Source: Branchiostoma floridae
Lineage: Eukaryota; Chordata; Leptocardii; Amphioxiformes; Branchiostomatidae
Length of the DNA: 57,692 nt
NCBI RefSeq assembly: GCF_000003815.2
Contig: NW_023365735.1
Coordinates: forward strand, 99,171-156,862
Direction: 5' to 3'
Position 1 is the stretch's first letter. Each line of letters begins with the position of its first letter. The notes beneath the pieces are model-generated. The model was not told the DNA's origin. It ran no database searches and saw only the letters and a list, made by a program, of their open reading frames with translations. The position numbers were made by a program, and so were the translations under genes. This document shows positions 44,340 through 55,700 of this stretch, piece after piece.

Positions 44340-44950
44340 ATTTTTGTACCCGCTCGATCTTCATTGATTGCAGCGCCGTGATCTTTACTGTTACTTTGCT
44401 GCACCTTAAGGTGTTTGATACAAACTTCCCCAAGTGCACAGTAAACATGAACACACTCATCATGCGTTGTCGACTTACAGTATCTTTGGTTTGGAATGTG
44501 GTATTCACCCTTTGAGTCGGTGTGACAAATGGGCCTGTCATGCTCACGACTCTCTACACATACACGACTTATTAGCCCCATGCAGGACTGAGTCCGGCAT
44601 GTTATGACAAATTTTCCCCTTTTAACGTTTATTTCTATGTAAGTTGTAGAACCATTCGGTGCAAGCCGGGCTAAGAAAGCTACGAGAGGTGTGCCTCGAT
44701 CACAACATTCATGTATATCCCTTAAAGATGAGTCGCGCCCTGGACCGCCTGATCAAGACAGGCACGCAGGCGAAACCCAACAAAAACATACTGTATTGTC
44801 CAAACATTACGTAGTATGGCTTAAAGATACCGTGTTGCACCTTAGAGTGTTTGATACAAAATGTCCAAGGTATAGTACAGTAAACATGAATACACTCTTC
44901 ATTTCGTGTAGACTCAAACATCAAGATGATCTTGAGATACATAGCAGGAC
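44340..44950 (-). CDS. duplicated cysteine-containing exon-like segments
   Basis: On the minus strand two segments about 437 bp apart are homologous at the protein level. One contains STTHDECVHVYCALGEVCIK (44395-44470 region) and the other contains STRNEECIHVYCTIPWTFCI (44830-44905 region); both continue KHxKVQ. The shared pattern is E-C-x-H-V-Y-C-x6-C-I-K-H. The first also has two upstream cysteines (PICHTDSKGEYH, RYCKS). This could be a small disulfide-rich secreted domain, but neither segment has both splice sites clearly defined, and no family is recognised. Confidence 0.3.
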
Positions 44951-46071
44951 TGGTCTAACCATTTTAAAGCTAAGGGTACAAACCGACGTACGTGCAACTG
45001 CGAGTGCGTGGTGTCTACGTGCCACAACTGGTGCTGGTAAACGGGCTGCTAACTTCAGCTCGGTCATGCAGATAGGGCTTTGTGGACGGTTATAATTGTT
45101 TAACTTAATTCAAGGTGAAATATGGTCAATGAGATCAGCCGTGTTGTATTTTATAAGGTCAAAGGTCACATAACAGCGTTTAACGGTTCATTTCTTATGG
45201 AATCCTATACTGGTCTTCCCATAACTGTTGTTAGGCATAATTTGGAAAGATGTAAATGTTTTGAAGAAATATTAGACAAGTAAGAGAGGACGTGCTAGTC
45301 ACAACGAGGTTTGATTAGAGGATGTAGTGCCCCACCGTTATACACATGGTTTAGCATTTCTGTGTTTGTATAGATCAGAATAAATGCGTTACTGATAACC
45401 AAAGGCATCCATGAGGGAGGGCCTGGAGGAAATAAGTACCACATAATCGCCTGCCCCCCCCCCCCTTCACGGAGAATATGTGTAAACAAACCGCCACTGA
45501 TCACTAGAACAGAACCACTCACACTCACAGAACAGAGCAGAACCATCGCGACGATAATCACGCTTACCCAAAAGGATGACTCCTCCTCCTCCTGACATAA
45601 CCTTAAACTAAGATGCCCCATCTCATGTTCTCCCTGGAGCGCCCAGCTTCCGATAATTGCCCGGCCACCCACGTCACCAAGCGGCAAGCGGGGAGGTGGC
45701 ACCCCGTGGCCGGCATGGGCCCGACGAACACGTGTCCCGGTATAGGAAGTAACCCTTCAGTTTGACGTAAAAAGCTAGCAAAATTCTTGGGACAAGGGCC
45801 CGGAAGTCCTTTTTTGGATAAAGAATAAAGTTCGGGATATGAAATCCTTTAGAGGGCAGACGTAAACAGGACTCTCGTCTAGATCACAAACCACCAGGGC
45901 ACACATCGAACAGGTCGTCATGTACACTGAGTAGCACGGAACAAAACTAAGTCGGCATGAAGAGTGGCTTCTGTATCATGATCATGCCCTACTTCCACGG
46001 GGAGTATTTCAAAATAGGAAAATTCCGACGAATGAGTGTCCGTTTGCGTTGTAATCACAGTTAGCACGTTT
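44951..46071. other. no firm gene; hydrophobic minus-strand frame
   Basis: A 135-codon minus-strand frame (45295-45702) includes a membrane-like segment (FWVSVIIVAMVLLCSVSVSG) after EEEES. Start and splice sites are not convincing. A 14-C run lies at about 45455-45469. Confidence 0.25.
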
Positions 46072-46080
46072 CAAGATCCA

Positions 46081-46512
46081 TACCCTGGGAGCCAGACAGG
46101 ACCGGGTAGCTAGCGAGTTTAGTTCGGGGAACCAAGCCAGTCAGCCCGCCAATCTCACATTAGCGCTCCGGGGGAGTTTAACCCGAAGGAGTTATCGCTA
46201 CCCTTTTCGGGGAAAGGGCAGGTGGACCTTACAAAGTTCCAGCCTTAAAGTTCTGCTGTTATTTTGAAAAATAGCTCAATACACCCTTGAGCCATATCTA
46301 GTCCCTGATTCGCTACTACAATAGCCTGCTGACCAACTGTGGTGTGTTGTAGCTGGCTACCTGGGGTGGTTATCAATCCTAGGTTCTCCTCTCTCTGACC
46401 AAGGGCATTGGAGAGCCATTCTACAGTCATCCTGCCAGACCCCTGCACGATAGATATTGAGATCGGGCTACGGTGTGGTAACCAGGCTCGATCCCGTCTG
46501 ACTCCCAGGGTA
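46081..46512. mobile_element. TACCCTGGGAGCCAGAC element, 432 bp, 9-bp duplication
   Basis: Ends are TACCCTGGGAGCCAGACAGG and CCCGTCTGACTCCCAGGGTA. The flanks CAAGATCCA (46072-46080) and AAAGATCCA (46513-46521) agree at 8 of 9 positions. A 124-codon minus-strand frame overlaps it and is treated as a by-product. Confidence 0.85.
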
Positions 46513-46521
46513 AAAGATCCA

Positions 46522-47769
46522 CGAAACGCACATAACTTTGACCCGTATTTCAACTGAACCGAGAAGTTTTTACCCGCAAGTACCAACCTACCGTAACTGT
46601 CTATCTCCCTGTATGCCACAGAAGGTCGTTTAGCTCTTGATCTTTGCGCAGATGTTATAGAATGGCTTATTCATATACCTACATCAACATTGCAGCATTG
46701 GCCAGATGCCTTGATTCCTTGGAACCGCTGCCATAAACACTTATCTGGCCAGGCGCAGATTATTGCAAAATATCAATGTAACATGTAGCATGTTTGACAT
46801 AATCATATTAATTTTAGTTTAATTGTATTGATATTTCTTCATGATAATACTTAACTTGTGTATCAACAACATCATACTACACAGTACATTAAGCCAACGT
46901 ATCGCGACACTACGACACTAGCACATACAGCCCGGAACATCATCATGACTTACCAAGCATACAATTCCTCAATCATCTCTATCAACATACAATACAATAC
47001 GTTACAAAAAAGTCAAACAATATTACCGTCGCCATGGCAATGCTTTTTCATTGCCACACTTTTTATAATTTGGCATACCTTTTTCCCCCTTCAATTCTAT
47101 ACTGGGGTCTTTGCTTCTTTCATTATGATCACCATGATCTACTGAGCCTTTCTGGCTTGATGTTTGGATCAAATGGGCCGACTGCTTTATATAGCAAATG
47201 ACTTTATCCATGATTGGTCCTGATGCAGGAGGATAAATGATGTACTGTTTGTGCATCAAAGCCATCAAGGCCAGACATACAGGGACAAAGGCACATGTGG
47301 AGGTGGGCGGGGTGGCACAGGGAAAACTATTCTCGGTTCTCATCAAGTGTTTCTTATCATGTTATAAAGAACATACATTTGTACTTTTTATATCTACCAA
47401 TCATGGAATCCACCAAAGAGGTCGTAAATTGTATTCTCACCAACACTGACTGCATTAGTCTTAAATAGCTGGTATATTTGCCCTATGGCATAACATACCA
47501 GCTTCACAGCCATGCAGAGGCAGCTGAAATAACCTGTTACACCTAAAAATTGAACATCTTAATCTAGGCAATGTATCTAGAGGGGATGTCCATACTGCAC
47601 TCTTACTATAATTTGAATAAAAAGAAAAAGAAATTCTGTTTGATTGTGTTTTGCTTCAGGAACAAGTCTGGAAAATATGTGGATCTTCATCGAAAATTAA
47701 TCAATAGAATTTTACAATTTTCTCTTATACCGACAGTCCCACAAAACAATTTGTCCTCAGTTTATCCTG
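46522..47769. other. no supported gene
   Basis: AT-rich sequence without repeats or exon signals that I can defend. Confidence 0.4.
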
Positions 47770-48840
47770 ATACTCCGTTATAAAAGAATCATGAACCAAT
47801 GTTTTGGATTGAAAGGGCCTAAAGGATATGAAATATGACACATCAAAGGGTGAAACCTGAAGCTACAATGACTTCATTTTCATTACTCAGTCTTTGGTAA
47901 TATTTCACAAAAATGAAATATTTTACTTCCCATAAATCATGAAAAGCTGCTTGGAACACTGTCTAGCATTATCATTTTCTGTGCTCTCTCTTGTCATATC
48001 ACAACAATCTCCTATATTATATTCATAATTCATGTTTTTTTCTTAAATGCTTTCAAACAGTACTGACCAAAATAGTTTGAAACGGTAACCACATGATTGC
48101 GTGTATAACACTACATAGAGAGTAGAATGAGTTAACAGGACAATTTAACATTTTTTATCCCTCAGGATACTTTGCTATTAGGTCAAGAACCAACGCTTTG
48201 GATTGAAATGGCCGGAAGATGACACATCAAAGGATGAAACCTGAAGCTACAATGACTTCATTAACATTACTCAGTCTATGGTAATATTTCACAAAAATGA
48301 AACATTTTACTTTACAAAAATCATTAAAAGTTGTCTGGAAGACTGTCTAGCCAATACTCTGTGCTCTCCCTTGCCATGTCACAACAACCTCCTATATTAC
48401 AAATGCGTGTTGTTTTCAGAGAGAAGTGACCAAAATAGTTTAAATCGGTAGCCACACGTGTACTATATACTTACATCATATATATACAGAGTAGAATACC
48501 TTAACATGTCATATTAACATTAAATTTATCTATCGGATACTTTGCTATAACTTGGTTCAAGAAACAATAATTTGTATTGAAATGGCCCAAAGATGTAAAA
48601 TATGACACATCAAAGGATGAAACCTGAAGCTACAATGACTTCATTAACATTACTCAGTATTTGGTAATATTTCACAGAATGAAACATCTCATTTGATTGG
48701 AACAGTCATACAACAAACAATTGATAATTTCCTTTGTTCTTCCTTGTCAACTTCCTAACATAAAAAGGATGCTATTTGGATGCTTTAAAAGAGATGCCAT
48801 AATGCTTTGAAAGTTTGAAACAGTGACTTTATAGTATCAT
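47770..48840. repeat. tandem array, ~384-bp unit, nearly three copies
   Basis: CATCAAAGG(A/G)TGAAACCTGA starts at 47841, 48225 and 48608 (spacings 384 and 383). Shared blocks include GAAGCTACAATGACTTCATT, ATTACTCAGT, GGTAATATTTCACA, TTGTCATATCACAACAA and ACCAAAATAGTTT. Confidence 0.9.
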
Positions 48841-48904
48841 ATATATAAAAAAATTAGACTCTTACTTTGATCACTTTATTACCTTTGCCAATAAGGTTAT
48901 GTTT

Positions 48905-49090
48905 TTGGTGCCGTTTGTATGTCTGTGTGTGCATGTGTGCGTGCGTATGCATGTGTGTGTGTGTGTGCATATGTGTGCGTGTGTGTATGTGTGTGTGCAT
49001 GCGTGACTGTGTTGTGTGTCTGCAAATGACTATAACATAGTATGTGCATGTATGTGTGCGTGCATGTGTGTTTGTGTGTATGCGTGAAAA
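48905..49090. repeat. (GT)n-rich microsatellite
   Basis: Long runs of TGTGTG with GCATGTGTGCG variants. The minus-strand frame full of His-Thr repeats is a by-product. Confidence 0.9.
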
Positions 49091-49794
49091 GCATATTACT
49101 AAACAAGAAACTGTGGATGGATCATTACAATACTTGTTAGGTGGCTAAGGGTCAGGGAAAATGAAAGTCACATTCGATAATAGGCCCCCTGGTAGCTCTT
49201 TCTGTTACTGCAGTGTAACCTCCTGTATTGATATCTCATTAATGTTGGAGAGAGTTGAAATGAAGGTTAGAGATAGTTTGAATATGAGAACACCCACCAC
49301 CGTGACAGACAGTCCCTACAGACGCACTGTTCTGATATAAACCATTTGCCACAGACGAGTTAAGGGTACTCAGTACTGGGGAATGGTTCGGGCACAACAA
49401 AATCAGTTTCATGGTTGCAATCAGACATCCTCCAACTGGAGATGACAAATATGATATAAAGCCTTACCCAAGACCTTAGTAGGCCCAAGTGCCTTCTGCC
49501 ACTCTGTGCCATCCCTCTTTTTCCTGTGTGTCTCGTTTTTTAGCCTCTCTTTCAGCTTGGTGCCTGCTCAGCTCTCAACTGCTTGTAGACTTCTGTGATA
49601 TACAGAAGAGAGCAAAAGAAAACTTTAGTCCCTTTTGCAATATGACATTTTACAACATGTGGAGTTTTTTGTGCACATATTTAACAAATATCCAGCTGCT
49701 GATTCCCTCATTTTGTAGTTTGTGCACAACTTTTTTTAATGGCATGTTGTTAATATAATGCATTAGAGACCACACTGCAATATTTGTGTTATGA

Positions 49795-50450
49795 TGCATT
49801 CTCATATCATTTTGCTGTACATTCTTATGCCACTATTATAATGGTTGACTTGACATAAGCTTTTTATTCCAGTACAACCTAATTGTCAAACACATTACCA
49901 ACTTTGAAGGGGACATCCTTTTTATTTTAGTAGACTGAAAAAATGAATTGACACTATCCACACAATGGAGTTTAAAAGGCCCAAGGTGCTTAGCAGTAGG
50001 AAACAGATAATGTACAAAAACACCTTTCGGAACTCGTCCTTGTCTGCCCTTCAGCGTTACCCTTTGCAAAAGCCAATTTTACAACTTGACCACTAATTTT
50101 AGGACAGATTAATTGAATGAAATGTATGACTGATTCATTTTGCATTAGAGAACAAGAACACAACTTAATCTGTGACATACTGTGTTATGCTGAATTCACA
50201 TTTTGCTGTACCTTCATGTCAGGGCAATGGTTGACTTGAAACATTGTTATAAAATATTAGGGTACAACCATTATTTTGGGCCATCTATACGAGGGAGCAC
50301 TCACTTTTTTTGGCTGAAAAATGAATACACGTGGGAACACTATCCACACAACGTAGTTCCAAAGGCCCAAGGTGCTTAGCTGTAGGAAACAGATAATGTA
50401 CAAAAACACCTTTCGGAACACGTCCTTGTCTGCCCTTCACCGTTATTGGG
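49795..50450. repeat. 386-bp tandem duplication
   Basis: CCAAGGTGCTTAGC(A/T)GTAGG starts at 49981 and 50367. Both copies carry ACAGATAATGTACAAAAACA, CCTTTCGGAAC(T/A)CGTCC, TTGTCTGCCCTTCA and an upstream ACACTATCCACACAA. The unit length is almost the same as in the neighbouring array. Confidence 0.88.
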
Positions 50451-50925
50451 TGCGTAACTCTGCCGACAAGAGCGCTGTAAAATCCAAACCACTTTGGTTC
50501 CCCGTCGACTCGTTTTAGAAGATATTGGCTGTAACAGTTGGAATCCCATCTATATTAATGATCATGACTTTTGCAATTTTACAACTGCGCATTGTCTTTT
50601 GAAATTCACTTGAGACCAGCCAGACAGTCTGAAAACTGTGTGTAGAGTGTGGTTGGTTTTTACATCGAGTGTTTGGAGTTGTTTTAAATGTTATTCTCAC
50701 AATGTTTTGTTTGATGCATAAATTTCTTGCAGTAATCTTCTTAAGTTAGTTGTTTTCATTTATTAAGCAATCTAGGTATGTTTTGAAGGGGGGAAATGGT
50801 ACCTTGAAAACCTGAACAGGCCCAAATATCAGCATTCAGGACTTGTTAGAATATTTTGAATATATGCCCACCATTTTTAAATTCAGCTTACAATTGGTTC
50901 CAATAATAACTCAAAAAGGTTTTCA

Positions 50926-51625
50926 TAGAGTCCATTCCAAGACACCATGAGGGTTTTTAGGCGATATTTATAATCAGTCTGAATTATTTTGAATAAAAGA
51001 ATATCTGAGCCACAATAATCAAATTATTTTCAAAAAGTTGACTAAGAAAATACTCATTTATTTGAATTTCTTTGAATATTTTAGAAACATTTTGAAAGTA
51101 ACTGTACAAAAATATCTTTATTTAGAATAATTGTGAAACCTCTCTGTGATTATTTCACATTTACAAATATTTACAAAAAATGGTAAACCTGGCCAAACGG
51201 TAAAATTAGTTTATTGCCCCCATGAAAGTAAGCCCTATTGTTGCATCTGTATATTTTTAGATTTCACTGCTGGGCACAGGTGGATCCTTTGTGGTGGGCC
51301 ATTGTTGCATGGCACCCAACCATACTTTGCAAGGATGTGTGAATTGCTATCTTCCCAGCCCACCGAACCATTTACAAAAAATGGTAGAAAATGGTAAATA
51401 ATGGTAGAATGCTGTTATCATTATTTAGAAACCATTAGAAGTATCCAATTCCACACCATGAATATTTCCAAAGTTTTACAGGACCAGGGAAATATTTATA
51501 AAGTTGAAACAGTGTTAAAAATATTTCTGAAGTATCAAATGTCCTAGACATATACTTACAAAACTTTAAAATCAATTCTAAACAATGGCAACAAACATCC
51601 GCATGGTGTCTTGGAATGGACTCTA
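50926..51625. mobile_element. TIR element TAGAGTCCATTCC, 700 bp
   Basis: The perfect 24-bp terminal repeats at 50926-50949 and 51602-51625 begin TAGAGTCCATTCCAAGACAC. TTTTCA precedes the left end and follows the right end. The interior has repeated (A)AATATTT...GAAAC and TTTACAAAAAATGG motifs and a short unassigned frame. Confidence 0.78.
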
Positions 51626-51974
51626 TTTTCAAAATCATTTTATATTTATTAGTTACGAATGAGATAAATCTTAGGCCCCTGGCCTTGGTAGTTGGTTTCT
51701 TTTCAACTGAGCTTGTTTTTATAAGAGTAGTAATTCGCCTGCAGGCTACTTTTTCTTGAGATAAAGGGTCACACAAAATGTAACATAGATTAAGTCCTAA
51801 TAAGTCCTAATAAGTCTGAAAACACAGTTATCATAACATGATATAGACTGCAATAACATTTCTTTTAACTAGTCAACATATGCCTGCTTTGATTAATATG
51901 GGCAATGGTAAAGTCCCCAGGGTTCAGACATCAGCGAATTACAGTTTAATTGACAGTTTAATGACATTCAAACC

Positions 51975-52343
51975 TAAGGCCACACCAATTTCATTTCTTG
52001 GTTCACGGATTTTTTCATAAAAAATATGGAGCGAGAGGGCGAAATAAAAATAAAAATTGTAAAATGGTTGGGGAAAAGGTAACGGCTAAATCCAAAATAT
52101 AAAGAAAAAACGTTTTCAGCTGGAAAAAAGTACAGAAACACTATTATTGTACAGTAACAGCACTTGTACCCACACTTTAAAAGGAGCTTATAATATAAAG
52201 GCCAATTTGCTACACCAGAAAGTTGGTGAATGGTTTCATTAATGGTGAAAATTTGCTGAGTGGTAATTTTTATTTTTATTTTTTTTTCCAAAAAATAGGA
52301 GCGAGCGAAACCGTGAAACAAGAAATTAAATTGGTGTGGCCTA
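51975..52343. mobile_element. GGCCACACC-ended TIR element, 369 bp
   Basis: Ends TAAGGCCACACCAATTTCAT and AAATTGGTGTGGCCTAA pair, with inner GTTCACGG/CCGTGAAAC, GGAGCGAG/GAGCGAG and AATAAAAATAAAAAT/ATTTTTATTTTTATT arms. It is the same family as 29420-29802 and the solo ends at 25526 and 31027. Confidence 0.78.
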
Positions 52344-52670
52344 ATACTATAATAATATTCCGTTCTGATTAATTGATCAACATGTTTAAAGTACCATTTT
52401 AAGTCGTTCCAGGACATTTCCAGAGACTATTTGATTTATTAGGTCAAAGTTGAATCGTTTGGTTCACTTACTAAGTCAATTTGTGATACAAAACAATAGA
52501 CGTCACCATGTCACTCGTTTCCTTACCTTTTTTTACAAAAAGGTTTCCTGATTAGTATTTTTTTACTGAGAAATTGCCAGATAATATAATCACAGACTTC
52601 CAACAACTTTTCATGGATTAAGCCTTGGGTTTTTTGTTCACTGATTGTTCAAATCCTTTACAATTAGTTT

Positions 52671-52735
52671 TCATTGGTCAATGGTGACTAGTAGGCGTGG
52701 CCTAACTTGAAGTATGAGACAGAGTTCCGGTTGAC
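52671..52735 (+). promoter_or_regulatory. proximal promoter of the 437-residue gene
   Basis: An inverted CCAAT box (ATTGG, 52673-52677), a GC/KLF-type AGGCGTGGCC (52693-52702) and an inverted ETS core TTCCGG (52725-52730) lie 20-80 bases upstream of the ATG at 52754. No TATA box is seen. The CTTTCTTCTG pyrimidine run just before the ATG could hold the start site. Confidence 0.5.
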
Positions 52736-52753
52736 TTTCTTCTGTGTTTCACA

Positions 52754-55700
52754 ATGAACAAAGAAGGTAGGTGATGAATTCTGCTCCCTCACTTTCGCCA
52801 TAAACTGAGTAAAACTTCATAGTGCACTAGACTGAGAGTAACAAATGAATTGTGTATTCAATCTATCTTCATCTGTTTATACATTTGTATGAAAATAGAC
52901 AAGCATTTCAGTCATAATATGCACTAACAAAAGTGATCAAGACTTTGTGTGCCGAATGGTCTAAAATGGCGGCCCTTGAAAAAGTAAAGTTCTTACCATA
53001 TGGTCCTTAAATCTTATCAATATAATTCACTGAAATTTCTGTAAGTTAATTAACATGTTATCTAGTTATTTTATCAATGTACTGTACTTAAAGCTGCAAC
53101 ATTAAATTATGGAAGAAGGGAGCTTGCAAATTCAGTAAAATGTTGCATAATCTTTTGGCGCCATCTTTGCCTTTGAGCGGGACATTTGTTTGCAGTGCCT
53201 GAAGCAAGTTGGTCTCTTATGCTACAGTACGATCTGGTTTAACTAGTACTTATGGCAACCTAATAACAACCAAGTCACATACTGGTTAGACTCTGGTCAC
53301 TTGGTATAAGAAACTGGTCTCAGACACAGATCTCCGGATGGACTCAGGGTCCATATTAAGTGTCACTCACAGTACACGTTCCCGCCAAAATTATGCAAAT
53401 GAGCTTTACTGGTAAAACCAATACTGTGACTTTCTGTAATTGTTCCTTTTGCTATTAAGTCACTAATCAAACACTAAAATTTCATAATTGCAAATATTTT
53501 ATCTCTCTGAGGCCAACTGGAAAAGATGTTTCTCAAGGAGAAGTAAATGCTAGAAATTTTCCCCCCAAACCACCAAATTTACAGTACACATTCCCGCCAA
53601 AATGTATGCTAATGAGCTCTATTGTTATGTAAATCAGTAGTGACCACACTTTCATTTTTGACTGAAATAATCATTAGTACCCTGAGGTTTACAAGTAGTG
53701 ACCACACTTTCATTTTTGACTGAAATAATCATTAGTACCCTGAGGTTTACAAACCGACTCTGGCAATGAAAAAATGTTTCATATTTATGATATTTCATGA
53801 TACAACTTGCGTATGAATGAAATGAAAAATTATACTGTCAAAACAATCTAATTCAGCACATACTGTGCCTTCACCATGGTATTTACCTTGTTCCTGTAGG
53901 TAAACTGCACAGCGCTCCGAAAACGTCCTCCTCGCTCCCAATCGACATCGAGGGAGCCCCTTATCAGGACGAACCTCGAGCTCATCTTCAAGATGAAAAT
54001 GGTGAGTTTCATTAAATTTTGTTGTTGCAGCTTCCAGTTTTTCAAGATAAAAGTCAAAGTTTTTCTTCTGAAAAATACTTTTCCATGTCCATGAAAAGCC
54101 TGTTTAACATGATAAAAGACATTCAGTTGTTGATTGTTTGTCAATTAGTAAATAATTTGACACTAAATACCTGGCTGTATTCTATGCAAATTCTATACAT
54201 TCAATAGAAAATCATTATATTACCAGTATGGGGACAGTCCAACATATATAGCAAATTAAAAAAAAATTAACAGTTTTAATATTGTAACATGCAATTTGAC
54301 TGCAATTTCTATATGTACCAATGCATTAAAGTCTAATGACAAAATTAGATGTTATCATGGCAACAAAGTGTTTTGACAAATGTTGTTCATAAACATTTTG
54401 ATTTTTCCAGTCGAAAGTTGTTTGCCAAAATCAGATGTTTGATATATCATATGGTACTTGGCTAAATGAGCAATTTATGTTTTTCAAGGTGACAAGTATC
54501 CCTGGATAACAGATAGACAAATACAACAATTTGCAAAGGAAGTACAAGAGAAGGAATTTCAGATAGAGAAAATATGTTATGTATTCCCGGTCATGGGTAA
54601 GTTAAGTTTTTTTTTTCAACAACTGTGTCAATTGAAATTCAAAGCATTGTGTTAATACTGTGGGATAAGGTACTCTCCAGACCTAGTATGATGTAAGCTT
54701 GGTGGATAATCTTTTTTCAGAAATGAAATGAAATCCAGGCAGTAAAATATTTCACATGTACATTGTTTTGCACATTGTTTTACTGCCGGACCCTAATTCT
54801 CTAAGTTTGCAATGGTGCAATGGCGCAGTGCAGTGCTATTAGTAATTAACATTTCTTTTTTATCTTTGCAGCCCGGTGGTATGCATCCCAGCCTTTACTA
54901 CAAATAGCGACCGATGTAGTAAATTTTCTGAATTCTAATATAATACAGGATAGCTTCACTGGACCTGTTCCAGAAGATGTTTTTACGAAAAAATCAAGAA
55001 AACATGGCTATGACTGTAACAAAATTGCGAAAGAATTATTTGATGTTTTTCAACTTATTGGTCTAGAATCAGCTACATTAAGCTATTGTGAAGAAAAAAA
55101 TCACTTGTCAGTGTCCATTCTATATAGAGGTGCTGAATTAGGCATTGTGCACATAGATGCTGGATGTCACATGCAACCTTTCATAATACATAATAATGAG
55201 ATAGAAAGACAAATTAATAACGGCCTTGGCCGTACATTCCATATAAAACTTAACAAAGATAAAGAAATGATTTCAACCACTCCACTCCCTTATATTGAAT
55301 ATTGCGATAATACCGAAGTAACTAATCCTGAAAAAGCTAAAAGCACAAAGAGTGTTTTGCTGCCAGCAACCAAGGGCAATGAAATTTATAAATCCTTACA
55401 GAATAAACAAATTGATTGGAACATTGGCACTGGGGAAGCCAACTCTTTGTACTTTAAATCAGAAACAGGAGAAGTTTATCAAAGTATACGACTAGAGATT
55501 GCTCAAGCTAATTACCATTATCTTAATAAACAAAATCAAGGTAAAAAAAAGCCTAAGAGCAAACCGCAGAATCTATATTTCAATATAAAAGTAACAGCTA
55601 CGTTTTATCGGCCAAATGGAGAACATCAAAAATTCATTCTTTCTGGCGATGGATATAATGGAGTCACTTATGAGGAGATGAAAAACAAAATTAGTGCACT

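Noticed and set aside
45295-45702. 135-codon minus-strand frame with a membrane-like segment
   Set aside because: It was considered as a membrane-protein exon, but it has no good start or splice site and a poly-C run within it shapes the composition. Left as unassigned.
46245-46619. 124-codon minus-strand frame
   Set aside because: Most of it lies inside the TIR element at 46081-46512 and crosses its right end into the flank.
48897-49106. His/Thr-repeat frame on the minus strand
   Set aside because: Translation of a (GT)n microsatellite.
51974-52417. 147-codon minus-strand frame, hydrophobic and Lys/Phe-rich
   Set aside because: It coincides with the TIR element at 51975-52343 and is driven by its AT-rich palindromic arms.
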